From Planktomarina temperata RCA23 (GTDB lineage Bacteria > Pseudomonadota > Alphaproteobacteria > Rhodobacterales > Rhodobacteraceae), in assembly GCF_000738435.1 (NCBI RefSeq), contig NZ_CP003984.1, forward strand, positions 1,736,001-1,800,000: a DNA stretch of 64,000 bases, read 5' to 3'. Shown here one piece after another: positions 29,405 through 37,635 of this stretch (its first letter is position 1; each line of letters starts with the position of its first letter). The translations under genes were made by a program, and so were the position numbers. The notes below the pieces were generated by a model. The model saw only the letters and a program-made list of their open reading frames with translations, did no database searches and was not told the origin of the DNA.

Positions 29405-30724
29405 CTACCGCTCAATCCAGCCTTTGAGGGTTTCAAAGCTCTTTTTGGGTCGGCGCTCCAGGGTGTCGAAATCCACATGCACCAGGCCGAAGCGTTTCTC
29501 ATAACCCAGGGCCCATTCGTAATTGTCCAGGAGCGACCAGATATAATATCCCATCAAAGGCGCGCCGTCCTTGATCGCGCGCATGGCCGCTTGCAGATGC
29601 GCCTCAATATAGGCAATGCGGGCATCGTCGGTGATGCAGCCTGACACAATCGGATCGTCATTGGCCATGCCATTTTCGGTGACATAGATCGGTAGGCCCT
29701 TGGTGTACTCGCGGTGGGTGCGCATGATGAACTCATAAAGCCCATCTGGATAAATCTCCCACCCCATTTGGGTTTTCTCCAAAGGCCCTTCAACCGCTTG
29801 CACATTTGGCCAGGCGCCGTCTTTGGCTGCAATATTTGAACGGGTGTAATAATTAATGCCGCACCAATCAACCGGTGCCCCAATCAAATCAAAATCACTG
29901 TCCCAACCCTTGGGCAAATGCGGCTCAAGCCCTTCCAGCACCAAATCTGGATAGGACTTGTGGAATATACCGCCCATGAAGAAACGATTGTAAATTGCGT
30001 CATAGCGCCCTGCAGCCGCGGCGGACTCTGCGCTATCATCTGCGGGATTGGCAAATTCGAAATTGCACACAGCCCCAAGGTTCGTCATACCCAAGGACCG
30101 CATCCGGGCAATCGCGGTACCATGGGCGCAAAGCACGTGGTGCATTGCGCGTGCCGTCGCGCGAATATCACGCAGACCGGGCGCATGTGCCCCTTCAAAA
30201 TGTGACAACCAGCCGACGCACCAAGGCTCATTGATAGGAGCGACCGAAAACATCCGATCGCCAATCCGCCCCATGATGACATCGGTAAAATCGCCAAACC
30301 AATGGGCAATATCACGATTGCGCCAGCCGCCCTGATCCTCAAGAGCAGAGGGCATTTCCCAATGGTACAACGTGGCCGCGGGTTTCAATCCGCGCTCCAA
30401 CATCGCATCCGTGAGGCGATCATAAAAATCCAAGCCCTCTTGGTTGACCGGCCCCCTGCCCTCGGGCATCACCCGGGCCCAGCTGGTGGAAAATCTATAG
30501 GTGTCAAACCCCGCCGCAGCCACAAGGTCCAAATCTTGCTCAAAGCGGTGATAGTGGTCACAGGCCAATTGCCCATGCTCAGCGCGCACGACATTTCCAG
30601 GGGTGGCGGCAAAACTATCCCAATGGGTGAGCCCGGCCCCACCCTTGGCATGCCCTTCAATTTGGTAGGCCGATGTGGCCGTTCCAAATAGAAACCCTTC
30701 TGGAAAATCGCTGCGCTGTATCAA
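29405..30724 (-). CDS. GH1 family beta-glucosidase
   Basis: A 439-residue cytoplasmic glycoside hydrolase family 1 enzyme that removes beta-linked glucose or galactose from small glycosides. The acid/base is Glu166 in APINEPWC and the nucleophile is Glu350 in YVTENG. The N-terminal FLFGTATSAYQIEG is the family signature and no signal peptide is present. It is the last gene of the agl operon. The start is a TTG overlapping the aglK stop (TTGA), with GGTG about 8 bases before it. A beta-glucosidase in an alpha-glucoside operon broadens the range of imported disaccharides that can be split. Confidence 0.93.
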   Translation of the reverse strand: MIQRSDFPEGFLFGTATSAYQIEGHAKGGAGLTHWDSFAATPGNVVRAEHGQLACDHYHRFEQDLDLVAAAGFDTYRFSTSWARVMPEGRGPVNQEGLDFYDRLTDAMLERGLKPAATLYHWEMPSALEDQGGWRNRDIAHWFGDFTDVIMGRIGDRMFSVAPINEPWCVGWLSHFEGAHAPGLRDIRATARAMHHVLCAHGTAIARMRSLGMTNLGAVCNFEFANPADDSAESAAAAGRYDAIYNRFFMGGIFHKSYPDLVLEGLEPHLPKGWDSDFDLIGAPVDWCGINYYTRSNIAAKDGAWPNVQAVEGPLEKTQMGWEIYPDGLYEFIMRTHREYTKGLPIYVTENGMANDDPIVSGCITDDARIAYIEAHLQAAMRAIKDGAPLMGYYIWSLLDNYEWALGYEKRFGLVHVDFDTLERRPKKSFETLKGWIER

Positions 30725-31779
30725 AAGATATGCACCTTTTCAGGGTCAAAGCCAAAACGCACAACATCTCCTGCCGTCACATTTATAGCCTCTGCCGTGG
30801 CGAAGCGGAACAGCGTGTTGTCAGCGGCCATTAACTCGATGATTGTGTCCGTGCCCAGACGCTCCACCAAGGACACAGCACCCTCAAGTGGGCCTTTGTC
30901 ATCCATAATCAAATGCTGCGGACGAATGCCGAGTTTTACCGAATCGCCAATGGATTTTTCCGTGGACACCAAGCGCACATCACCCGTTTCAATGCCGCCA
31001 CCAGAAAACCGCCCCTGCTCTGGTGTTTCAGACTTCCCAGTTAACGTGCCGTGAAAGAAATTCATTGTGGGCGAGCCCAGAAATCCAGCAACGAACTCAT
31101 TGGCTGGCTTATTGAAAAGCTCCATCGGCGCGCCCACTTGCATCACCTCACCTGCTTTGAGCACGACAATCTTATCCGCCAGGGTCATCGCTTCGACTTG
31201 ATCATGGGTGACATAGATGGTTGTTGCTCCCAGTTGCGCATGGAGCCGCGCAATTTCCACCCTTGTGTCATGCCGCAGGGCCGCATCGAGATTGGAGAGC
31301 GGTTCATCAAACAAAAACACATCGGGATTGCGGACAATCGCCCGACCAATCGCCACCCTTTGGCGCTGCCCACCTGACAGAGCTGCCGGGCGGCGGTCCA
31401 GCAACGTCTCCATCTGCAAGATCTTCGCCGCCGCCTCAACCCGCTCCCGGATCTCTTTTTTGGGCACACCTTGCAGATCAAGCGAGAAAGCCATGTTATT
31501 ATAGACTGTCATATGCGGGTAGAGTGCATAAGATTGGAACACCATGGCAATGCCGCGTTTCGACGGCGGCAAATCCGTGACCGTCTTATCGGCAATGCAG
31601 ATATCGCCGCTGGTGAGCGTCTCAAGCCCGGCGATCAGCCGCAGCAGGGTCGACTTGCCACAGCCCGAGGGGCCAACAAAGACCACAAATTCGCCTTTTT
31701 CAATTTCCAACCCAACGTTGCGAATGACTTCCGTTTTGCCGAATGCCTTATTCACACCCTGTAATTCTACTTGAGCCAT
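30721..31779 (-). CDS. aglK: Alpha-glucoside ABC importer ATPase (MalK/UgpC class)
   Basis: A 352-residue ATPase of a CUT1 sugar importer. Walker A is GPSGCGKSTLLRLIAG, the signature is LSGGQRQRVAIGRAI, Walker B is VFLFDEPLSNLDA and the switch is THDQVEAM. A C-terminal regulatory OB/TOBE domain follows from about residue 240. The ATG abuts the TAA of the alpha-glucosidase gene. By order and family it corresponds to aglK of Sinorhizobium aglEFGAK. Confidence 0.92.
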   Translation of the reverse strand: MAQVELQGVNKAFGKTEVIRNVGLEIEKGEFVVFVGPSGCGKSTLLRLIAGLETLTSGDICIADKTVTDLPPSKRGIAMVFQSYALYPHMTVYNNMAFSLDLQGVPKKEIRERVEAAAKILQMETLLDRRPAALSGGQRQRVAIGRAIVRNPDVFLFDEPLSNLDAALRHDTRVEIARLHAQLGATTIYVTHDQVEAMTLADKIVVLKAGEVMQVGAPMELFNKPANEFVAGFLGSPTMNFFHGTLTGKSETPEQGRFSGGGIETGDVRLVSTEKSIGDSVKLGIRPQHLIMDDKGPLEGAVSLVERLGTDTIIELMAADNTLFRFATAEAINVTAGDVVRFGFDPEKVHIF

Positions 31780-33330
31780 TTAAATCTCCGCGATGGATGC
31801 TGTTAATGTTTCAAAATCAAAGCGACATCTTAGATTTTGCGTCTCTGACATGCGATCAAAGACAAGTTCTTTCGGCCCGCTGGCCACTAACGTCATATTA
31901 TTGGCACGCATCATGGCGGGCTGTTTCTTGCGCCAAGCCAAAAACTCGGAAAATTGGCAATAGACTGAGCCGGGGCGCTCCGCCTCATCGAGGCCGGCGC
32001 GCGCCAGATGGGGCTCTGCTACGGGCAACCAAGTGCTGGCCGCATCCGAAAACCCACCCCATTGATTGTCAGACCTGCGCCAAACCATGGGTGTGCGGCA
32101 GGTGTCACGACCGAGGAAGACGGGCGCAAATTCAATCCCCCAAGGATCTTGCATTTGATCGAGTGGAATGTCTTGCACATCGCTGAGGGCCAATTCCTCA
32201 CCTTGGTAGACACAGGCCGAGCCAATCAGACTGGTTTCCAATTTCAGCAAGAGCAACTGCAACGCCTCTTGCTGCTCTTCCCCAAGACCCAAAGGCGCCA
32301 ATTGGCGCGTGGCGGAGCGCGGCACGTCGTGATTGGAAAAGGCGAAAGTGAGACGCCCGGTCCCATTAAACGCCTCAATCGCCGTTGAAATCGCCTTCTC
32401 CAGCCCAGCCACATCAAGCCCGGCCCATTCGAGGAGGTTAAAGTTATAGGTCGCATGCAGACGCCCGGGTGCTGTGAAAGTCTCACTGGCCAAAACCGGA
32501 TCATCGCCGTGCAATTCACCCATTAAGAAGCGATCTCCATCATATTCATCCGCAACTTTGCGAAAGGCTTCAATGAAGTTTTGAATGGCAGGTTGATTGA
32601 GCTGCGCACTGTCATGCAATTGCCGGAAGAAGGGTTGCTGCTCTTGCGGCAGGCTGCCCAGCTTAAAATTTGGTTTCGGCAGGTTGTCACGATAAGGCGC
32701 AGTATCGGCATTGACCGTATGCACCGCATCCATTCGAAACCCATCGACACCGCGATCGAACCAAAAACGGGCAATCTGTCGAAAGGCTTCAATGACGTTC
32801 GGATTGGCGTGATTGAGATTGGGCTGGCTTGGCAGAAAATTATGTAAATAATACTGCTGGCGCCGCGGCTCCCATGTCCACGCCCGACCGCCAAAGAAGG
32901 ACAGCCAATTGGTCGGTGCCGAGCCGTCCGCCAATGGATCGGCCCAGTGAAACCAATCCGCTTTCGGATTGTCGCGCGACTGCCGGCTTTCTTCAAACCA
33001 AATATGTCGATCGGAACAATGACCCGGCACGATATCAATCATCACCTTAAGGCCAAGCCCATGCGCCTTGGCAATCAAGGCATCAAAATCCGCCAAATTG
33101 CCGTATTCAGGATTGATATCGCAGTAATCGGAGACGTCATAGCCGAAATCCTTCTGCGGTGAGGGGTAGAATGGGCTGATCCAAATCGCATCAACCCCGA
33201 GATTGGCGATATACTCAAGCCGCGTGGTAATCCCCGGCAAATCGCCAATCCCGTCAGAATTGGAATCCTGAAAAGATCGTGGATAGATTTGGTAAATAAC
33301 GGCGGTTTCCCACCATTTAAGTTCAGTCAT
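31780..33330 (-). CDS. aglA: Alpha-glucosidase, GH13 (oligo-1,6-glucosidase type)
   Basis: A 516-residue cytoplasmic GH13 enzyme that hydrolyses imported alpha-glucosides such as maltose, trehalose or sucrose-type sugars. The catalytic triad is visible: nucleophile Asp201 in DGFRMDAVH, acid/base Glu272 in GELHGDD and stabiliser Asp335 in FSNHDVPR. The conserved region I reads DIVPGHCSD, where most relatives have an Asn before the His. The ATG at 33330 follows GGTGG; a TTG two codons earlier is the alternative. It overlaps nothing but lies 2 bp from the aglG stop. Confidence 0.93.
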   Translation of the reverse strand: MTELKWWETAVIYQIYPRSFQDSNSDGIGDLPGITTRLEYIANLGVDAIWISPFYPSPQKDFGYDVSDYCDINPEYGNLADFDALIAKAHGLGLKVMIDIVPGHCSDRHIWFEESRQSRDNPKADWFHWADPLADGSAPTNWLSFFGGRAWTWEPRRQQYYLHNFLPSQPNLNHANPNVIEAFRQIARFWFDRGVDGFRMDAVHTVNADTAPYRDNLPKPNFKLGSLPQEQQPFFRQLHDSAQLNQPAIQNFIEAFRKVADEYDGDRFLMGELHGDDPVLASETFTAPGRLHATYNFNLLEWAGLDVAGLEKAISTAIEAFNGTGRLTFAFSNHDVPRSATRQLAPLGLGEEQQEALQLLLLKLETSLIGSACVYQGEELALSDVQDIPLDQMQDPWGIEFAPVFLGRDTCRTPMVWRRSDNQWGGFSDAASTWLPVAEPHLARAGLDEAERPGSVYCQFSEFLAWRKKQPAMMRANNMTLVASGPKELVFDRMSETQNLRCRFDFETLTASIAEI

Positions 33331-33332
33331 AA

Positions 33333-34025
33333 TCAACCACCTTTTACGGAGCCAGCCAGCAGCCCACGAATGAAATACCGCTGCATCGACAGGAAGACGA
33401 CAACTGGCACGATCATGGAAATCACCGCAGATGCGTTTAGCAAATGCAGTTGATCTTTGAAGGTTCCCAATTGTTTTTGCAGCCGAATGGGGAAGACCAA
33501 ATCCGACGAATTGTTCGGCCCGATATACAAAGCCACGATCAAGTCATTCCATACCCAAAGAAATTGGAAGATGCTGAAAGAGGCCAAAGCCGGCACAGAA
33601 AGCGGTACGATGATCCGCGTGAAAATTTGCAAATGGCTCGCGCCATCAATTCGCGCGCTTTGCAAAAGCTCTTTGGGCAGGCCGACAATGTAATTGCGCA
33701 GCAGGTAAATCGCCAGCGGCAAGCCAAAGGCCGTGTGGGTGATCCAAAGGCTGGCAAAGGACTTGGACGCCACTTGGCAGCTGTCGGTCAGCTCACAATC
33801 GGTCAACCATTGGTTTAAGGCTGTGGCCCAAGAGGCAATTCCACTGAACCCTTGCAAGATAGGCAGGAAGGCCAATTGCGTTGGCACAACCATCAGTGAG
33901 ACCACAATCACAAACAACCAATCCCGGCCCGGAAACTGCATCCAAGCAAACGCATAGGCGGCGAAAGCGGCAATGGTGATTGGAATGATCGTTGCGGGAA
34001 TGGTGACAATGAATGAGGAGATCAA
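33333..34025 (-). CDS. aglG: Alpha-glucoside permease AglG, C-terminal part (frame-disrupted gene)
   Basis: This frame holds the core of a MalG-type permease: about five membrane helices and the ATPase-contacting EAA loop (KELLQSARIDGASHLQIFTRIIVPLS). The first ATG-like start is at 34025. However, the frame is open and clearly homologous up to the AAAA run at 34165-34168 (NGDFTWTFDQATAPKPKNLDVF), where it must join the N-terminal part. Restoring one A gives a single permease of about 408 residues. As read, this part alone would lack the first membrane helix. Confidence 0.85.
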   Translation of the reverse strand: MISSFIVTIPATIIPITIAAFAAYAFAWMQFPGRDWLFVIVVSLMVVPTQLAFLPILQGFSGIASWATALNQWLTDCELTDSCQVASKSFASLWITHTAFGLPLAIYLLRNYIVGLPKELLQSARIDGASHLQIFTRIIVPLSVPALASFSIFQFLWVWNDLIVALYIGPNNSSDLVFPIRLQKQLGTFKDQLHLLNASAVISMIVPVVVFLSMQRYFIRGLLAGSVKGG

Positions 34026-34558
34026 AGCATTGGGGACGTTCTTATTGTCAAATAAGACTTCAATATAGGCATCTGCCCCGAAGGCCGGATCTTGATTGAT
34101 AAAGACATCAAGGTTTTTGGGCTTGGGCGCCGTGGCCTGATCGAAGGTCCAGGTGAAGTCACCATTTTGGTTTCGAAAACAAAGGCGCCGCCCCGGACAT
34201 CCATCACCTCTCCGGCTGGCACCAATTTGCGGACCAACTTGGTTTTTCCCGGGTTTTCAGGATCGGCGATACGGGTCTTGATCAAAATCGATTTCACATC
34301 GCCCGAGACCGCATAGCCAGAGGCCTCGGCGTTGATCCGCTCCAGGATGTTACCACGCATGATCACAGCAGGCTCCATCACGCCCCGCTCATGGGTTGCA
34401 AACCGATGCCCCAATTCCGTCGGTGTAAATGAGGTCCAAAACCCGGAGGTTTTCGCGGCCACCTCAGAGCGCATCGACGTCGAGACGAGGGCCACAAAGG
34501 GCACGACCCAAATAAATACGATCAGGGCGAGGACAATATGGCTGAGAGTTTTTGTCAT
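34022..34558 (-). CDS. aglG: Alpha-glucoside permease AglG, N-terminal part (frame-disrupted gene)
   Basis: The first 131 or so codons encode the start of the permease: one membrane helix (residues 8-27), then a long periplasmic insertion with VMRGNILERINAEAS-like and ILIKTRIADPENPGKTKLVRKL segments, as in AglG proteins. After FVFETK the frame leaves homology and reads a Pro/Ser-rich nonsense tail to a stop at 34022. The cause is one missing base in the minus-strand run ACCAAAATGG (34165-34168). The gene follows aglF by 11 bp. Confidence 0.8.
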   Translation of the reverse strand: MTKTLSHIVLALIVFIWVVPFVALVSTSMRSEVAAKTSGFWTSFTPTELGHRFATHERGVMEPAVIMRGNILERINAEASGYAVSGDVKSILIKTRIADPENPGKTKLVRKLVPAGEVMDVRGGAFVFETKMVTSPGPSIRPRRPSPKTLMSLSIKIRPSGQMPILKSYLTIRTSPML

Positions 34559-34569
34559 CTATCTATACC

Positions 34570-35823
34570 TTAATTCCCAAGCTCTTTTTGTTCGCGCCGA
34601 ATGCGCCAGCCATTGAAAACCATATTAGGTACAACTGTCAGCATCAGCATCACCGCGATAGAGGCATAAAGATTGTCCACATTGTCACCTCCAATCGACC
34701 AGTTGTTACGGGCGTTTTCCATCATGGTTGCCAGCAGCAATTTATCGTCATCATTGGCGGACAGCGCATAAGGGATATCGAAGACTTTGAGCACCAACAC
34801 CACCAATGTCGTCCAAACCACCAAAACAGTGGAATAGATTTGCGGCAGCTTCACGCGAAAGAACATCTGAAAGGGATTGGCCCCATCAATCTTCGCCGCT
34901 TCAATCGTGTCCTCTGGAACGCCGCGCAGCGCCGCCGAGAAAATCACCATAGCAAAGCCGGTTTGAACCCAAACCAAGATCCACATCAAAAAGAAATTGC
35001 CCCAAAATTTCAGACTGTAAAGCGGCTCGTTATATTCTGCTGTATGGCCGAGTAAGGATTTAAGCAGTCCGATTTGATAGGAGGGCGTCATGCCGTTGAG
35101 TGTCTCCAACGGCTCGATCCCGCCACCGGCAAATATATTGCGCCAGATCACCGCGGCCCCAACAAAGGAAATCGCCAAAGGCACAAAGATAAAGGTTTTC
35201 GCCACCACGCCCCAAGAAACAGAATCGGCCAAAACAGCGATCAAAAGCCCGAAGATGATGCAGGTTGAGGGAACAAGAATAAGCCACATTAGACTGTTGC
35301 GCATCGCCAGACGAAATTGCAAATAGCCCAAGGAGTCAGGATCCCAAAGGAAGGCATAGTTGCGCACCGAGGGCGTGCCGTCATACTCTTGAAACGACAA
35401 TGACAGTGTGGACAAAGCCGGCACCAGCAAGAACAAGAGCAGCAAGACCAAAGTCGGGCCCACGAAAATCCAAGGCTGTATCGCTTCAACGATATTGGAT
35501 TGGCGGCCAAGAGAGTTTTTGCAGCGCACCCGCGCCAAACTGGCGTTCAGCCAATTGGTGATCCCGAAATAAAAGAAAGAAATCCCCACCGCAATCACAA
35601 CGGATCTCAAGGCAAATCCCATTTTTGCAAACCGCTCTTGCGTGTCAAATTCGGGAAAAGACCACTGCCATTGCGCATGCATCCAAAGACCCAAGTTTGC
35701 CATTGCATCGTCTAATGGCGTGGTCACGACGAAAGCAAAAATTGCCGTTATGGGCAAAAGAAAGACAATTGTCAGAAATATCGCAAAACCATTGCTGGCT
35801 ATAATAGGGCTGAGGGCGCGCAT
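34570..35823 (-). CDS. aglF: Alpha-glucoside ABC importer permease AglF (MalF class)
   Basis: A 417-residue permease of the CUT1 class. It has two extra N-terminal membrane helices, then the conserved six-helix core with the EAA loop GVPEDTIEAAKIDGANPFQMFFRVKLPQI near residue 310. The ATG at 35823 is preceded by AAGGA at a good distance. It forms the membrane channel together with AglG. A terminator in front of it probably lowers its expression relative to the binding protein. Confidence 0.9.
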   Translation of the reverse strand: MRALSPIIASNGFAIFLTIVFLLPITAIFAFVVTTPLDDAMANLGLWMHAQWQWSFPEFDTQERFAKMGFALRSVVIAVGISFFYFGITNWLNASLARVRCKNSLGRQSNIVEAIQPWIFVGPTLVLLLLFLLVPALSTLSLSFQEYDGTPSVRNYAFLWDPDSLGYLQFRLAMRNSLMWLILVPSTCIIFGLLIAVLADSVSWGVVAKTFIFVPLAISFVGAAVIWRNIFAGGGIEPLETLNGMTPSYQIGLLKSLLGHTAEYNEPLYSLKFWGNFFLMWILVWVQTGFAMVIFSAALRGVPEDTIEAAKIDGANPFQMFFRVKLPQIYSTVLVVWTTLVVLVLKVFDIPYALSANDDDKLLLATMMENARNNWSIGGDNVDNLYASIAVMLMLTVVPNMVFNGWRIRREQKELGN

Positions 35824-35864
35824 CGCATGATCCTTAAATCATATCTGATAACAGGGGAGCTTAG

Positions 35865-35898
35865 AAAAAGAGGAGCGCAAATACTCTTTGCGCTCCTC
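35865..35898 (-). terminator. Terminator/attenuating hairpin between aglE and aglF
   Basis: A 12-bp stem (GAGGAGCGCAAA 35870-35881 with TTTGCGCTCCTC 35887-35898) has a 5-base loop and a minus-strand T5 tract (35865-35869). It lies right after the aglE stop, where partial termination would give more binding protein than permease. Confidence 0.85.
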
Positions 35899-35921
35899 AA
35901 ATTTATCACATCAGGCGCATC

Positions 35922-37262
35922 TTATTTGATGGCGTCCCATGCGGCTTGGATGTTGTCACCTGTGGTTTTAGCATCCTGGCCGTTTGCAAAAGCGGTCATC
36001 TCTGACCAGAAGGCACCTGCGCCAATCGCCCCTGGCATCAGGTCCGAAGCGTCGAACCGGAATGTCGTGGCGTTGGAAAGGATCTCACCCTGTTTGCGCA
36101 AAGCAGGTGTCGCATAGGCATCCAAATTTGCACCTTTATGCGCGGTCAAAAATGTACCTTGTGACATCCAAGCTTCATGTGCGGATGCTTCGGTCATGTA
36201 TTGGAAGAACGCCCGTGTCGCGGGGGAGTCTTTTGCCATGGTCCAAAGCGTACCGGCGCCCAAAACTGGGTTGCCAAGATTTGCTGAAGCGTAGGGTGGG
36301 AAGTAGAAGAAATCTGCTTCGCCATTCGCCACTTCTTCGCCTTTCTTCGGGAAGAAGGCTGGGATGAAAGATGCCTGACGGTGCATCAAGCAGCTGGCAG
36401 GCGAGGAGAACAGACCTTTTGGCGCGTCACCGAAGAAGGTTGTCGCAACTGAGGAGGCCCCACCGGCAACATAATCGTCATTGCGTGAGAACTGGCCATA
36501 AACTTCCATCGCATTCAGCACTTCAGGGCTGTTAAACGGCAGATCATTGGAGACCCAGCGGTCATAGTTTTCTGGCGAGGTTGTGCGCAGCATCAGATCT
36601 TCCATCCAATCGGTCGCCGTCCAGCCCGTCGCATTGCCCGATTCCACACCAATACACCAAGGCGTATTGCCATCGGCCACCATTTGATCGGACAGAGCAA
36701 TCAGCTCTTCCATTGTGGATGGGATTTCATAGCCATTGTCTTCAAACTGCTCTGGAGAATACCAAACCAAGGATTTCAGATCCATTTTGAAGGCGAAACC
36801 GTAGAAGTCTTCTTTGCCATTGGCATCGGCATATGTGCCCAGATCAACCCATGAAGACCCCGCACCGTAGTTGTCAGACATCCAGCTGGCCAATTCGTCA
36901 CCAAGTGGCACCAAGTGGCCTTCTTTGGCCATATCCGCGGCCAGACCAGGCTGCGGGAAAATCGCAATATTTGGCGCGTTGTTGGAGCGCAAATCTGCAA
37001 CCACCAAAGCGGCAAAATCACGTGAACCGGAGTATTGCACGACAGCGCCAGTTGCTTTTTCAAAGCAGCTCACGGTGTTCAGCAGCATTTCTTCGTCTTT
37101 GCCCTCCATAGAGCCAGCAATGGTGATAACCTCACCCGCAAAATTGCCAAGATCGCCGAGTTTAGAGGGCGTATCACAGGCATCCGCTTGCGCCATTCCG
37201 GCGAAAGACATGGACAAAGCCGCCACAGCAGCCCCGCTCAAAAATTTATTCGAAAAAGACAT
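35922..37262 (-). CDS. aglE: Alpha-glucoside periplasmic binding protein
   Basis: A 446-residue extracellular solute-binding protein (MalE-like, family 1) with a signal peptide (residues 1-26, cut after GMAQA). Typical blocks are ITIAGSMEGKDEEMLLNTV, SNNAPNIAIFPQPGLAADMA and GAGTLWTMAKDSPATRAFFQYM. It captures alpha-glucosides for the AglFGK importer. A strong GGGAGGAA site precedes the ATG. It is first in the agl operon and divergent from the LacI regulator at 37635. Confidence 0.92.
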   Translation of the reverse strand: MSFSNKFLSGAAVAALSMSFAGMAQADACDTPSKLGDLGNFAGEVITIAGSMEGKDEEMLLNTVSCFEKATGAVVQYSGSRDFAALVVADLRSNNAPNIAIFPQPGLAADMAKEGHLVPLGDELASWMSDNYGAGSSWVDLGTYADANGKEDFYGFAFKMDLKSLVWYSPEQFEDNGYEIPSTMEELIALSDQMVADGNTPWCIGVESGNATGWTATDWMEDLMLRTTSPENYDRWVSNDLPFNSPEVLNAMEVYGQFSRNDDYVAGGASSVATTFFGDAPKGLFSSPASCLMHRQASFIPAFFPKKGEEVANGEADFFYFPPYASANLGNPVLGAGTLWTMAKDSPATRAFFQYMTEASAHEAWMSQGTFLTAHKGANLDAYATPALRKQGEILSNATTFRFDASDLMPGAIGAGAFWSEMTAFANGQDAKTTGDNIQAAWDAIK

Positions 37263-37282
37263 TTATTCCTCCCTAAAGTCTA

Positions 37283-37306
37283 TTCTTTTCACAGTTCTTT
37301 TCACAG
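37283..37306 (-). repeat. Tandem 12-bp repeat in the aglE leader
   Basis: CTGTGAAAAGAA occurs twice in direct tandem (minus strand), ending about 20 bp before the aglE ATG and just upstream of its Shine-Dalgarno site. The purpose is unknown; it is purine-rich and unlikely to fold. Confidence 0.75.
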
Positions 37307-37442
37307 TCTCCACCCTTTCAAAACGCGCCTCGAACAGTTCGCAACGCCTCTCAAAACGGCACCTTAAAAACCAGCATGGTTCCCAAAATACAACATAGAT
37401 TTCGAGTCCAAAATGCAAGCAGTTTTTACGCTCTCAAGCTCT

Positions 37443-37454
37443 CAAAGCGCTTTG
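37443..37454. promoter_or_regulatory. AglR (LacI-family) operator candidate 1
   Basis: CAAAGCGCTTTG is a perfect 12-bp palindrome with the AAGCGCTT core typical of LacI-family sugar repressors. It lies between the divergent aglE and regulator genes, 180 bp before aglE. Confidence 0.7.
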
Positions 37455-37627
37455 GATTTTCTTTGACTATTCTGCACTCCGCCCGCTGTCAATTCATTTA
37501 AAATCTCTCGAATGCAAAAAAGACCTTTATTATTGCGAAACAATGAGGCAGGAATAATATAAAATAGGCAAAACGCTCAAAAAATAGTTTTTTTGAGACC
37601 GTGCTAAGAACACCTGCAAAATAATGG

Positions 37628-37635
37628 AAGCGCTT
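37628..37635. promoter_or_regulatory. AglR operator candidate 2, at the regulator start codon
   Basis: AAGCGCTT shares the 8-bp core of operator candidate 1 and overlaps the Shine-Dalgarno/TTG start of the LacI gene, just after its candidate -10. Binding here would give autorepression. Confidence 0.55.

Larger units (their letters stand above)
37263..37634. other. Divergent agl/aglR control region
   Basis: This 372-bp gap without genes is AT-rich and holds the aglE leader, two AAGCGCTT-type palindromes (37443-37454 and 37628-37635) and a candidate regulator promoter (TTGAGA 37593-37598 and CAAAAT 37617-37622, 18-bp spacer). No clear -35/-10 pair was found for aglE. CTTGCA and TATGTT about 120-145 bp upstream of its ATG are the best but weak match. 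Confidence 0.6.

Noticed and set aside
31780-33330. Sulfoquinovosidase encoded next to the monooxygenase module
   Set aside because: The enzyme is a GH13 alpha-glucosidase with a full GH13 triad, not GH31, and belongs to the agl operon.
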